A stretch of DNA of 64,000 nucleotides. Source: Streptomyces sp. TLI_146. Lineage in GTDB: Bacteria > Actinomycetota > Actinomycetes > Streptomycetales > Streptomycetaceae. Each line of letters begins with the position of its first letter. Position 1 is the stretch's first letter. The DNA is taken from assembly GCF_002846415.1 (NCBI RefSeq), contig NZ_PJMX01000001.1, forward strand, positions 1 through 64,000, given 5' to 3'. Below the pieces are notes generated by a model. That model did no database searches, had not been told where the DNA came from, and saw nothing but the letters and a program-made list of their open reading frames with translations. Below are positions 1 to 9,422 of the stretch, one piece after another. The position numbers and the translations under genes are program-made.

Positions 1-1
1 G

Positions 2-524
2 TATGCGGTGGTGGCCCGGTGGTGGGAGGGGGCGTACGGGTGGGAGCGGGAGGAGATCTGGCCGCGTCGCCTGCACCAGGTCGCGGGCGGCAACGCGGGG
101 ACCGATTTGGAGCGTTGGCGGATTGTGGGGCGGGACGCGGTCATCTTCCCGGAGGTGGTGGCCGTCGCGGACGCGCTGCTGGACCCTGCCATGGCGCAGC
201 GGGTATGGGCCGACAGCGGCGGTGAACGGCCGCGCGCCGCTGCCTGCGGACGGGGAATTCTGCCGCCGCCTCGGGGAGCGGGTGGAACGTCCATGGCTGG
301 GGCCGCTGGTCGCAGTCGACCACGGGGCCCGCTGCTCGCGTGGATGGGGACGGTGATCCGCCGGCGCCGCCACCCTGAGGGGCGGTCCGGGCCGTATGCA
401 CGGTTCGACGAGAACCCGTGGTGGGTGCGCCAGGAACACCAGCCGTCGACCATGGCCGCCGGGCTGCGTTCCCTGTCCAGGGAGAAGATGACACCCCGGT
501 TCCGGCACGAACTGGCGCTCCACG
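2..524 (+). pseudogene. Broken coding remnant left of the Tn7-like module
   Basis: The window opens inside a coding region. One frame reads well from the edge to about base 230 (WWEGAYGWEREEIW, then IFPEVVAVADALLDP). The reading then moves to another frame around 230-300 (CRRLGERVERPWLGPL) and back again (LLAWMGTVIRRRRHPEG, then DENPWWVRQEHQPST). At least two frame changes are needed, so the copy is not functional as read. It lies directly upstream of a TnsA-like gene on the same strand, so a transposition accessory protein such as a TniQ-type target selector is possible. I did not find a diagnostic zinc-finger motif, so the identity stays open. The 5' end is outside the window. Confidence 0.4.
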
Positions 525-809
525 GTGCCCGCCGAACAGCGCTTCCTGATCGAAAACCTGATCAGTGACGCGGAGGAGCAGCTGCAGCAGTTGCGCGGCG
601 CGCAGTACGGCAAGAGCGTCGATGCCGCGCGGCAGCTATTGAGTAACCTCGGCCGTGCCGCCACGCTGGTCGACCAGGCCCTGATTGAGACCGTTTGGGC
701 AGCGGCGAGTGCCGGGGTGCCCCTTGAGGAAGTGTCCCAGTGGGCAGGGCTGCCTGCAGAGGCAGTGGTGGAAGTGCTGGCTAGTGGTCCGCAGGATGAC
801 GATGGCTGA
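525..809 (+). CDS. Hypothetical 94-aa helical protein, or the tail of the broken gene before it
   Basis: A GTG start at 525 opens a 94-residue frame with good coding character. The protein is helical and acidic, with EEQLQQLRGAQYG near residues 17-29 and a C-terminal part (VPLEEVSQWAGLPAEAVVEVL, about residues 66-86) that resembles a small helix-turn-helix. It overlaps the end of the preceding broken frame, so in the ancestral element it could have been the C-terminus of that gene rather than a separate one. It precedes the TnsA-like remnant on the same strand. No function is assigned. Confidence 0.45.
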   Translation: MPAEQRFLIENLISDAEEQLQQLRGAQYGKSVDAARQLLSNLGRAATLVDQALIETVWAAASAGVPLEEVSQWAGLPAEAVVEVLASGPQDDDG

Positions 810-947
810 CGCCCGCGGTCAAAGGCGCAAGTTGTCGGGGTGGGCCGTTCGGCATGCAGACCACGGTTCCTGGTTGATCGCTAGGGCGCGTTCGCTCGTT
901 GGGGTGAGGCCGCCGGAATTCTCCCTCCCTGGCCGCCACCGCTGTTC

Positions 948-1710
948 TTGGCTGCCGGTGTGGGACTCCATGGCAATGCGGGGCGTGCGGAAGCAGTGTT
1001 CGTCGACGAGTCGGGGCATCTGACGCAGAGACCCTGGACCGCGGCCGCGACCGAGGTGCGTTTTGAGCATGCGCCGCCGGTGTCCGCGTTCCCGATCATG
1101 CCGGGTCGGCGGTGGGGCCCTGGCTGGTGGTGGTCGGCCACCATGGGCCGGCATGTGGCACACGGGTCGGCTGCGATGCGGGCGCAGTTGATGCTCCTGG
1201 ACCGCAACCGGCGGGTCGTGGGGTTGTCGGCGCGTCCGGTACGGGTGGTGTGGCGCGATGAACGCAGCCGCGTACGGTCATGGATCCCGCAGCTGTTCGC
1301 CCGGTACACCGACGGGACCGGGCTGCTGGCTGACTGCCCCGCCGCTGAGGACGCCGGCGGGTCCGGGCGCAGCACGCCCAGGCGGTGCTGGACGCAGCAT
1401 GTGGGCTGGTGGGTGGCAGTACCGGCGCCTTAGGCCGCCGGATGCGGTGATGGCGTCGAATGTGGCCTGGCTGGCCGGCTACCGGCATCCGCGCTACCGC
1501 GGTCACGGTGACCTGGAGGAGGCAGTCCTGGACGCCTTCGCGCAGCCTCGGCCGCTGATCGAGGGGGCGGTCATGGTCGGGGATCCGCTGCAGGTCTTGC
1601 CGGTCGTGTATCACGCGCTGTGGGCGGGGCGGCTTGAGACGGCGCTCGAGGTGCCCCTGCACGAGCAGGTGCTGGTCCGACGCACAGCGGCTGGGGAGCG
1701 GGAGCGATGA
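948..1710 (+). pseudogene. tnsA-like: TnsA-like endonuclease subunit of a Tn7-like transposon, frameshifted
   Basis: The first frame reads a TnsA-like protein: EAVFVDESGHLTQRPW, then GWWWSATMGRHV, then WIPQLFARYTDGTGLLADC. A frame change between about 1320 and 1430 leads to the second half, ending with VAWLAGYRHPRYRG, RPLIEGAVMVGDPLQVLPV and YHALWAGRLETALEVPLH. The arrangement (Asp-rich core, then a C-terminal segment predicting DPLxVLPVxxH) matches the TnsA-like heteromeric transposase subunits I know from actinobacteria. TnsA makes the 5' cuts at transposon ends together with TnsB. The stop at 1710 overlaps the next gene's start at 1707 by 4 bases, the usual tnsA-tnsB coupling. The exact start is unclear and may lie before 948. 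Confidence 0.6.
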
Positions 1711-3891
1711 CGGAGGCGTCCGGGGGCTGGCGGGCCGAGGTCGGGGCCCATGTCGTGTTCGAAGCCGTCACATGGCAGATCGTCGCTCTGGTAGGGCAGG
1801 CGGCGGCTGGTCGCCGAGGACGGGACGACCGCGTCGGTGCTGGCGGCGCACCTGTGCGCCGATCCCGGCTTTCGCGTCGTCAGAGACGATGCGCGTCCCG
1901 AGTGCCGCAGTGGGGCTGTTCGAAGGCATTGACGCAGCCGCGGGAGCGCGCACTGGCCTGGCAGCGGCACATCCGTGAGATCGAGTACGGTCTCCCCGCA
2001 GGTCCCGGCAGCCCAGGAGCACCTCGGCCGCAGTTCGATCCGAGCGATACTCGCTGGCCGAGCGGGAGCGGGCCAAGGCCGAAGAGCTGGCCGCACTGGG
2101 GTGGGCGAAGGCGAGTGTGCCCACGGTGCGGCGGATGCGGGCCCGCTACCGCGACGGCGGGCTGTGGGGGCTGGTCGACGGACGCAAGCGGCGGCCGACG
2201 AGAGCGACCGGGCGCGCGGACGAGCGGGTCGTGGCTGCGGTGCTGGAGGCGGTGCGGCGGCCAACGGGGGCGTTCCAGGGGGACGCGGAAAGGGCTGCGG
2301 ACCTTGACCGGACAGATCCTGGACGACGCCCACGGAGCAGGCCGGGTGAAGGTGCCTCCCGAGTCGACGTTCAACCGGCTGGTGAACGCACTGGTCGATA
2401 CCCGTGAGCTGCCCGGGCGTCCGGCCGGTGGCGCGGCGGTGCCGACGGGGCCGTTCACGCCGACCGGGCACTGCGGCCGGGCGAGATGGTACAGGTCGAC
2501 ACCACCCGGCTGGATGTGATGGCCATCAACGACGACGGGCGTCCGGCGCGGCCGGAACTCACCATCGCCGTCGACGTGGCCACGCGCTCCATCCTGGCCG
2601 CCGTGCTGCGCCCGCAGGGGACGAAAGCGGTCGACGCGGCACTGCTGCTCGCCGAGATGGCCGTGCCCCACCCGATGCGGCCCGGATGGGACACCGCGCT
2701 GCGGCTCGCGTACGCGGCGGTGCCCTACGAGCGGCTGCTGCCACTCGATCACCGGCTGGACGGGGCGGCAGCGCGGCCGGTGGTCGTACCCGAGACCATC
2801 GTCGTCGACCGCGGCAAGGTGTTCCTCTCCCAAGGGTTCTCGGCCGCGTGCGAAACCCTGGGGATCAGTGTGCAGAGCGCCCCACCCCGCCGGCCGAGTG
2901 CGAAGGGCTCGGTGGAGCGGACCTTTGGTGCGATCAACACGCTGGTCGCTCAGCATGTCGCCGGCTACACCGGATCCGACGTCACCCGCCGCGGACCGCG
3001 CGTGGAGAGCGAGGCCTGCTGGAGCGTTGCGCAGCTCCAGGACCTGCTGGACGAATGGATCATCTGCGGGTGGCAGTCCCGTCCCACGACGCGTTGCGTC
3101 ATCCCGTGCTGTCCCGGACGGTGCTGTCACCGAACGAGATGTGGGCCGCGCTGCTCGGCGTGTGCGGATACGTGCCACTGCCGTTGTCCGGGCGGGACTA
3201 CCTGGCGCTCCTGCCGGTGCGCTGGTGCGCCATCACCGGCCGCGGCATCCGCATCGACCACCGCACCTACGACGATGCGGTGCTCAACGAACACCGCGGC
3301 CAAAGCTCCGGCATCCCGCTGCGCGGCGGAAAGTGGGAGGTCCACCACAACCCCACGATCTACGGCAGGTCTGGGTACGGCTGCCCGACGGCAGCCTGGC
3401 CGAAGTGCCGTGGATCCACCGCGACCACGTCCACGAACCCTTCGGCGAACAAGCCTGGAGGCTCGTGAAAGCAGCCGTGGAACAGCGGGCCGGGCGGGAG
3501 CAGCACGAGGCCGACCTCGCCGACTCCCTCGATCAGCTCCTGCGCCGCGCCCGCACCACCGCAGACGCCGCGCCGCTTCCGCCGGGCGCAGCGGGGCAGA
3601 AAGCCGAACAGACCGGCGAGGAAAGGGCGGGCGTCCAAATCGCGGCATCCGCCCCAGACAGGAGTGAAGGAGTCCTCCTCTCCGCTGGTTCCCTGACGCA
3701 TGCGCTTCCCCAGCAGCACAGCGGCACCGCGGTCGATCACGACGCAGCCAAGGGCATCGAATGGGAAGAAGCAGACAGCCTCGACGACCTGGCCGCCCAA
3801 GGCGACAGCGACACAGAGCCGCCGGCGGCAGCCGGCCCGATCGTGGGTTCGCGTTGTGGAACGCCTACGAGGAGGCACAGCGATGGTGAGT
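1707..3891 (+). pseudogene. tnsB-like: TnsB-like DDE integrase (Mu transposase core), multiply frameshifted
   Basis: This is the strand-transferase gene of the Tn7-like module. The N-terminal HTH part survives in pieces in different frames (VRRMRARYRDGGLWGLVDG at about 2120-2180). The catalytic core is one continuous frame from about 2486 to 3100. It carries the expected acidic triad: Asp in QVDTTRLDVMA, Asp in IVVDRGKVFLSQ and Glu in PSAKGSVERTFG. After 3080 the reading moves to another frame (HDALRHPVLSRTVLSPNEMW, GIRIDHRTYDD, the Mu C-terminal beta-barrel region) and again near 3370 (VRLPDGSLAEVPW). The natural end (ALWNAYEEAQRW then stop at 3891) overlaps the TniB start. At least four frame changes make a functional product unlikely. 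Confidence 0.7.
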
Positions 3892-5442
3892 GGGCAAGAA
3901 GCCGTTCCGGTTTCCGCCGAACCGGCAGCGGTCACTACCTGGCAGGGATTCGAGGCGTTCGCCACCACTGCCCCGCCCGCCCCGCCGACGGCAGGGGCAC
4001 CACAGCGCAGCGTGGACGAACGCCTCGCCTACCACTCGGCGTTCGTCACCATCCGCACCCCAGCCGTCGATGCCCTGGCCCGCAACGTCCGCACCCTGAT
4101 GATCCTCGGACAGCACCAGCACATCACCGCACGCCCCAGCCTGATCGTCACCGGCCCCGCCACTACCGGCAAGACCACCGCGCTCCTCGAAGTCGGTCGC
4201 GTCTGCCACCTCGCCCACACCGCACGCAGTCCCCACCCCGGCATCAATCACACCGCTTCTGTGCCGGTCGCCTACGTCCTGGTCCCGCCCGCCGCCAGCG
4301 CGAAAACCCTCGCCGCCGAATTCGCCCGCTACCTCGGCATCCCCACCACCATCCGCATGACCCAAGCCCAGATCACCACCGCCGTGTGCACCACCTACGC
4401 CAAAGCCAGCGTAAAACTCGTCCTGATCGACGAAATCCACCGGCTCAACCCCCACACCACCACCGGCGCCGAAACCGCCGACCTCCTCAAAGACCTCACC
4501 GAACGCATCGGCGCGACGTTCGTGTACGCGGGCATCGACGTGACACGCAGCGAGCTGTTCAGCGGGGTACGTGGTGCCCAACTCGCCGGTCGGGCCAGCC
4601 TCATCGACTTCAGCGCCTTCCCCGCCCGCCTCGGGGAACAAGAGCCGTTCAAAGAACTGATCACGTTGATGGAACAAGCCCTCGACCTTGAGAACCACAA
4701 GACGGGCAGTCTGCCCCGCCTTGCCTCATATCTTCACGAGCGCACCGGTGGGAAGATCGGCAGCCTCTCGCGCCTGATCCGCCACGCCGCGATCGACGCG
4801 ATCTGCGACGGCAGCGAACGCATCACCAAAACATCCCTCGAAGCCATCCAGCTCGACCACCTCGCCGAGGAACACTACCGACCCCACACCCGCCACTCCC
4901 CACGCCACCCGGGCGGTCACGCCGGTGACAGCGCTACCGCGCCGACACTGAGTACACAGACCGGGACGGCACCCGCGACGTGCACGCAAGCCCCGGCTGC
5001 CTTACGGCCCACCAGTGCAACTGCACAGACAAGCCATACCCGCCCAACCAACCTGCACAACACCCGACAATGCCCAGGCCACGACAACAGCGACCCCCAC
5101 CCAGCTCAGCAACATCCAGGCCCCGAACCGGACTTGAACCCCCGCTCCGAACCAGAAGATCACCCAGCCAAACCGCGAAACCCCACCTCAAAGGACCACT
5201 ACCTACGCAGACTCACCGCCCCGCGACAGCACCCGTTTCGCAGGATCTCGAAGAGAGAACTGACGCACGCTCAGAAAGCTCGCTCTGGTCGGACCTCCGG
5301 CAGCCGAATACTCGCTTCGCTCGTTTCACGCGTCCCCGCGCGAATTGCCCGCCTTCGGCGAGGTGTTATGGAATTGGCCTCCGGCCATTCCATAACCTTG
5401 CGCGCCTCCGGCACAAATCTAGACGTGAATTTTGATTGTTAG
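3886..5442 (+). CDS. tniB-like: TniB/TnsC-type AAA+ transposition ATPase
   Basis: The ATG at 3886 overlaps the last codons of the tnsB-like gene. The protein has a Walker A at residues 91-99 (GPATTGKTT) and a Walker B at about 179-184 (LVLIDE) followed by IHRLNP, as in TniB/TnsC proteins. These ATPases bridge the transposase to the target-selection protein. Homology-like sequence runs to about residue 330 (LDHLAEEHYRPHT). The remaining roughly 185 residues are Pro/Thr/His-rich, then Arg-rich, and look like read-through into formerly non-coding DNA holding a large palindrome at 5366-5395. The native stop or a following tniQ gene seems to have been lost. It is the only intact gene of the module. 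Confidence 0.75.
   Translation: MSGQEAVPVSAEPAAVTTWQGFEAFATTAPPAPPTAGAPQRSVDERLAYHSAFVTIRTPAVDALARNVRTLMILGQHQHITARPSLIVTGPATTGKTTALLEVGRVCHLAHTARSPHPGINHTASVPVAYVLVPPAASAKTLAAEFARYLGIPTTIRMTQAQITTAVCTTYAKASVKLVLIDEIHRLNPHTTTGAETADLLKDLTERIGATFVYAGIDVTRSELFSGVRGAQLAGRASLIDFSAFPARLGEQEPFKELITLMEQALDLENHKTGSLPRLASYLHERTGGKIGSLSRLIRHAAIDAICDGSERITKTSLEAIQLDHLAEEHYRPHTRHSPRHPGGHAGDSATAPTLSTQTGTAPATCTQAPAALRPTSATAQTSHTRPTNLHNTRQCPGHDNSDPHPAQQHPGPEPDLNPRSEPEDHPAKPRNPTSKDHYLRRLTAPRQHPFRRISKRELTHAQKARSGRTSGSRILASLVSRVPARIARLRRGVMELASGHSITLRASGTNLDVNFDC
5366..5395. repeat. Near-perfect inverted repeat (TTATGGAAT...ATTCCATAA)
   Basis: The arms read TTATGGAATTGGCC and GGCCATTCCATAA around a TCC loop, with one unpaired T. 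The arms are much more AT-rich than the surrounding DNA. The element lies in a 150-base stretch with further small palindromic pieces. It could be an operator, a terminator or a scar of the lost right end of the Tn7-like element. Confidence 0.5.
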
Positions 5443-5585
5443 AGTGGAGGGCTGGGGTTTGGGTTGATGGTTCATCATGTTCCCTTTTTCGGCGCAGAGT
5501 TCAGGAGGAACCTCTGATTCCCTTAAAATTGAGGAAACTTGAATTGTATTCCGCGAGAAAAAGTAAATCACGGAACACCAGGAGC

Positions 5586-5618
5586 GGGCAACAGGGCCCC
5601 GAAGGGGCCCTGTTGCCC
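5586..5618. terminator. Perfect 15-bp inverted repeat with a 3-base loop
   Basis: GGGCAACAGGGCCCC (5586-5600), loop GAA, then the exact reverse complement (5604-5618). The stem is strong enough for a factor-independent, bidirectional terminator in a high-GC host, although no T-run follows. The preceding 150 bases are unusually AT-rich for this window. Confidence 0.55.
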
Positions 5619-6026
5619 ATGGAAGAGAGTGACGAAGGGAGGCCCCTGGCTCTGTCAGGACATCGAGGAGAGAAGCCAAAAGAGGCGGATACCTCCACCC
5701 TCGCTACCAGCCAGTCACCGGCTGTTGCGCTCATCCACACGGCGGCCTCCGGCCGGCGCGCAACTCACGACAACACGCCCCCGATCCCCGAGGCCGACCC
5801 ACCGCCCCCGCCCTCACACCTGGCCAGCCACAACACACGAGCTGGCCAGCAAGGCACCGTGAACGCTTCTCCGTACTCCAGCTGGCTCCTGGTCTTCGAC
5901 AACGGTAGGGACGAGCGCTACTACTTCCCCTGGCGCGGCGATCCGCGCCCTCTGGCCGACCTCCTCCAGGGGACATACGGCCTCACCGCCATCGTGAAAA
6001 TGCATCGAGGAGAAGGAGGCACGTGA
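5619..6026 (+). CDS. Hypothetical protein, 135 aa, with a conserved-looking C-terminal third
   Basis: The ATG at 5619 touches the base of the strong hairpin, which would hide any ribosome site, so the start is uncertain. The middle of the protein is Pro/Ser/Thr-rich and low in complexity. The last 50 residues look like a real folded segment (YSSWLLVFDNGRDERYYFPW, then DPRPLADLLQGTYGL). I do not recognise the family. The gene may be the tail of a longer protein whose 5' part was lost, since it sits among several other gene fragments. Confidence 0.35.
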   Translation: MEESDEGRPLALSGHRGEKPKEADTSTLATSQSPAVALIHTAASGRRATHDNTPPIPEADPPPPPSHLASHNTRAGQQGTVNASPYSSWLLVFDNGRDERYYFPWRGDPRPLADLLQGTYGLTAIVKMHRGEGGT

Positions 6027-6299
6027 AGCCGCGGAGCTGACCCAGCCGAAGGTGCCCGAGGCCCTCGACTGGTCGCCCTCGAAGGTCATCCGCATCGGAA
6101 ACAGCGACCGGCTCTCTCGACTCCCAGCTTCCTGCAGACGCGGCACGAGCCGACTACGAACGCATCGTGGTCATCACACGCGAGACCCAGGTGCGGGCCA
6201 AGGCCTCCCTGCCCCTTAGGCAGCCATCGCTGCGATCTCAACCAGACAGTCGACGCCCGCTGACCGGTAGCCGCCCCGGTGCCTGACCTTCCGCGTATC

Positions 6300-6548
6300 T
6301 CAGGCCATCACCGGCGCCTCCACCCCCACATACCGCGCCACCGACCGAATGATCTTCGAATCCGCCGCCTGTTCCAGCACGTTGGCGCTCCACCCCACCA
6401 CCCGCGCCGCAGCGAACGTAGGCGTGAACATCTCCCGTGGCAGACCGCACAGTTCCATGACCACCCCCGCGTAGAACTCCACGTTGGTGTGCAACTCACG
6501 CCCCGGCTTCAGCTCCGCCAGGATCGCCTCGACCTCGTTGAGGTGCTA
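6300..6548 (-). pseudogene. C-terminal fragment of a citrate synthase
   Basis: Read on the minus strand, about 80 residues are the typical citrate/2-methylcitrate synthase C-terminus: LKPGRELHTNVEFYAGVV, LPREMFTPTFAAARVVGW and a tail ending IIRSVARYVGVEAPVMA before the stop. The rest of the enzyme (about 300-350 residues, including the catalytic His and Asp region) is missing. The similarity breaks off sharply at about 6548, where a plus-strand remnant begins, which marks a recombination junction. Confidence 0.7.
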
Positions 6549-6971
6549 GACCTCTACGGTCCGTCCGTGACACCCCAACAGCGCCGCCAGTACCTGTTCG
6601 CCAACGCCCTGTACACGAACCTCCTCATCTCCTACCGCATCGGCAACCGCACCAAAGAGGAGTCTTCAAGCACGTCAGCGGCTGCTTCAGGGAGTAGTGG
6701 TGCGCCACGCAGCAGCAGCGGGCGAGCCTTGCAGACACCGACCGACGAGGCGGAACTGGGCAAGCTGGTCGACGATCTGCTCCAGCAGTTGGAAGATGCG
6801 GACACCGACGAGTGGTGGGTGGTCGGCGAACCGCCTGGCGCCGGCTCCACCTGTGGAAAATACACCTCGTGCCATAACGAACAGGTCAAGCATCCCGTTG
6901 TCCCAGGCGCCGCTGAGGTTGACTCAGCCGCCGAGGTTTCTTTGAAGGCACTGCTTCACCAGTGGCGCTAG
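6549..6971 (+). pseudogene. Fragment of a helical hypothetical gene, possibly DUF6082-like
   Basis: Starting exactly where the citrate synthase tail ends, the plus strand reads VLDLYGPSVTPQQRRQYLFA followed by NALYTNLLISYRIGNRTKEE. A frame change then continues as FKHVSGCFREYW, and a further segment reads DEAELGKLVDDLLQQLED and TDEWWVVGEPPG. The pattern (QRRxxLFxN..L near the start, REYW, then WWVVG) resembles the small regulators grouped as DUF6082 in streptomycetes, but this is from memory and uncertain. The 5' end is missing and the frame is broken. Confidence 0.35.
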
Positions 6972-7111
6972 TATCCGTGAGTCCGACCAAGGCCCAACCA
7001 GGCTTATAAAGTTGTCGACCTGATGACCCGTCGACCGCGACGAAATGGAGCACCGTGCCGTACCCCTGGCACCGACTCCGTCTGGAACGATTGGTAACAG
7101 ATTCGGGGAGC

Positions 7112-7131
7112 TGCGCCAGAAATCTGGCGCA
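7112..7131. promoter_or_regulatory. Perfect 9-bp inverted repeat upstream of the 7294 gene
   Basis: TGCGCCAGA, AA, TCTGGCGCA lies about 160 bases before the next start codon, inside a 320-base non-coding and relatively AT-rich stretch (6972-7293). With a 2-base spacer it is too tight for a good terminator hairpin and looks more like an operator half-site pair. Nothing else recognisable is present in that stretch apart from a GGAGAGGAG ribosome site just before 7294. Confidence 0.35.
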
Positions 7132-7293
7132 CCCTGTTGAATTTATCGACGTGCCAAAGCAGAAAATCTCAGCCGTATGCCTAGCACAACGTATTTAGCT
7201 GTCACACGTACCGAGGAATAGACATCGCCCCCTCCCTGGTCCATTGGTTTCCTAGGCCGGAACCGGAGAGGGGGCGGGAGAGGAGACATCTTC

Positions 7294-8191
7294 ATGTCAC
7301 CACTGCACCACCTTAGCCGCCGTTCCGAGGAGGCGCGGCTAAGGCCCCAACGAGGCAGTCGACGCCTCGCCAAGGGCATGGCAACAACGAGTGCCGTCTT
7401 TGTGTTCGCTCTGACCATCCATCCGCAGTGCGCATCCGCTTCTCCGATCACGCACTCGATCACCACGGCCACGCTCGTCTCCCCGCAGGCCGACCACCAC
7501 GCTGCAACCGATGACGCCCACAACCTGCCTCACATCACCAGCTCCTTCGTAACCACCACCGTGCCCATGGCGCTTCCGCAGCCGCAGGCTCCCACCTCGT
7601 CCTCTCCGGACACGATGTGGGGCATCCCCACACCAGTCTTCGCCGCCACCCTCGGCGCGCTCATCGGCGCAGGAGTCGGCACTGCGACTACAGCACTGCT
7701 GTTCCGTCGCGGACGCCGGCACACGCTCACCGACCGCGCCGAGGACCAACGACGCCAAGACTCTCTCCAGCAACGCATCGACGCACGCGATCACTGGAAA
7801 GACGAGTACGACGACATCAAGACCGCCACCTCGGGCGTGCTCGCGCTCTGCGTCGACGCCGAGCACCCCTCTGCCAAGGCGACCCCGAGACACAACAGAT
7901 CACGGACCTCCTCAAGAAGCTCCGCGTCACCATCCGAGAAGTCCGTGGCAAGTGCTCCGCCGAGGTCACAGACAGCCTCACCCAACTCTGCACCTGCCTG
8001 ACCGACTTCAGGGCGACACTCCTACCCCGCGGGCACTACTCACAGACACGACCACGAACGGCCGTTACAACCTCCTGCACCTCGCCGCGCAGTCCGCGGA
8101 TCAGGCCCGTGCCGTCATCCAGTTGGAAACCGACGCCCACACAGCCCGGGCCACCGCCGACACCGAATGGGGCACCCCTCCAACTACGTAA
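7294..8191 (+). pseudogene. Secreted/membrane hypothetical protein, frameshifted
   Basis: The ATG at 7294 has a GGAGAGGAG ribosome site. The N-terminus looks like a long signal sequence (ATTSAVFVFALTIHPQCASA, about residues 30-49). A Ser/Thr/Pro-rich stretch follows, then a transmembrane segment at about 110-130 (AATLGALIGAGVGTATTALL) and a charged cytoplasmic helix (EDQRRQDSLQQRIDARDHW). Around 7880 the coding sense moves to another frame (DPETQQITDLLKKLRVTIRE) and near 8030 to a third (NGRYNLLHLAAQSADQARAV) that stops at 8191. The ancestral product was a one-pass membrane protein with a helical domain. No known family is recognised. Confidence 0.5.
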
Positions 8192-8560
8192 CACCACCGG
8201 CCACACCAGTGCCGGAGAACGAACCGCCAGCCCCGAAGCATCACCACCTTCTGGTCGCGCCGCGGACACAGCGCAGATCTTCAGCACCGTCCTGCGCCCC
8301 GCAATCCAGCTTTCACCGGTCACGGCGAACTGCTCGAGCTGCTCGGCCAGAGCCCGCGACCGGCCCCGACCGGCATAACCGCCGGAGGCATGAGAGGTCG
8401 GGGGCGTCGGGAAGGCGCAGATTGCCATCGAGTACCTCTACCGGCACCAGCCGGAGTGCGACGCCCTGTGGTGGATGCCAGCCCGCACAAAACGCCGAAC
8501 CACTCGGTCCGAACAATTATGGAAGCAGCCGCCGACGCGCTGGCGTCTGGACTCGGACAC
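8192..8560 (+). pseudogene. N-terminal piece of an NB-ARC/FxsT-type NTPase
   Basis: Across two frames the sequence reads PRNPAFTGHGELLELLGQ, then [17 protein letters not shown] and [13 protein letters not shown]. This is the classic start of a streptomycete NB-ARC protein with TPR repeats (P-loop GGVGKxQ followed by EYxYRH...WWxPA). The Thr/Ser after the P-loop lysine is replaced by Ala. The rest of the NTPase and all repeats are missing, so only about 110 residues remain. It is a relic of a regulatory or defence STAND protein. Confidence 0.55.
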
Positions 8561-8769
8561 CACTGCGAAGGGCACACCGAGATGATCCCAAAGCCGCCGG
8601 AGACCGGGATGACGGCCAACCATCCAGGGACCGCCTGGACAGACAGCCTCGATTCTTCCTAGTGCAGGCCCGGGAATTCCTGCGTGCCGCGCCAGCCCTG
8701 GTCGGCGCAGCCGATGGTAGCCACCGCCCGTTCCTGCGGAATGAGGGTCAACGCGTCTTGAGCGGGGTG

Positions 8770-9330
8770 GGGCGGTGAGGTCGATGACGGCCCACAGGCG
8801 GGTTCCGTCGGGGCCTGGTCGGTGCCGCACGCCGCGACCGCGGGGCAGTCGGCCACTGCGGTCAAAGACGGCTCGGTGGGGTGCTGGGGTGTGGTGGCTG
8901 AGGACGAGGATGCAGGCGCGGCCGTGTTCGTCGGCCAGGTGCACGCTGATGCGCCGGCCCGCGTCAGCGACCGCTGGAGCGATCAGAGCGGCCACCACCC
9001 GCCGCACCGCCGCCTCATGGGGCGATACCCCAGGCATGCAGCTGTTCGACGATGCGGCGCTGGGCGGCGGAGGCGGTCCAGGGGCGGATTCCAGAGGCCA
9101 GTTCACACACCGGCGGTTCACCAGCCGCACCCGCGCCCGCGCGCCCTGCAGCACCGGCACGCGGCGGTGCTGGGCTCGGCGGGAACGGAGACGGCGGCTT
9201 CTTCGACGGCGTAGAGGTCTTGGGAGGATAGTCCGGGCAGCGCTCCAGCGCCGCATCCGGGGAGGTCTCGAACATGCGTTGCCCCTCCTCGCACACGGCA
9301 CGAGCCGCTACCGACTCCCGTACAGCCCAT
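8770..9330 (-). pseudogene. Degraded conserved actinobacterial gene, multiply frameshifted
   Basis: Minus-strand coding pieces lie in three frames: CEEGQRMFETSPDAALERCP, then DLYAVEEAAVSVPAEPSTAA, then GIRPWTASAAQRRIVEQLHA and AVRRVVAALIAPAVADAGRR, then SVHLADEHGRACILVLSHH, and finally TDQAPDGTRLWAVIDLTAPP near 8770. Together they describe a protein of about 180 residues with a C-terminal part like the short HATPase-related proteins of streptomycetes. At least three frame changes are required. The family is recalled only loosely. Confidence 0.45.
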
Positions 9331-9422
9331 GCTACGGGCCAGCCTGGCAGCCCGTCAGCACCATCCAGCGAAGCCGCACGGTCCCTCCAGCTCAATTCGG
9401 GTGGCGGTAGGCGGTAGTCCGC

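Noticed and set aside
5115..5152. tRNA-like T-arm on the minus strand (GGGGGTTCAAGTCC)
   Set aside because: The GTTCAAGTCC loop looks like a tRNA, but only two or three of the five T-stem pairs form and no acceptor, D or anticodon arm fits around it. At most it is a degenerate attachment-site scar.
5000..5442. C-terminal extension of TniB as a new domain
   Set aside because: Composition changes to Pro/Thr/His and then Arg-rich, and the DNA contains a palindrome, so it looks like read-through.
8438..9301. A single 287-residue minus-strand protein
   Set aside because: Coding sense jumps between three frames in this interval, so the long open frame itself is not the gene.
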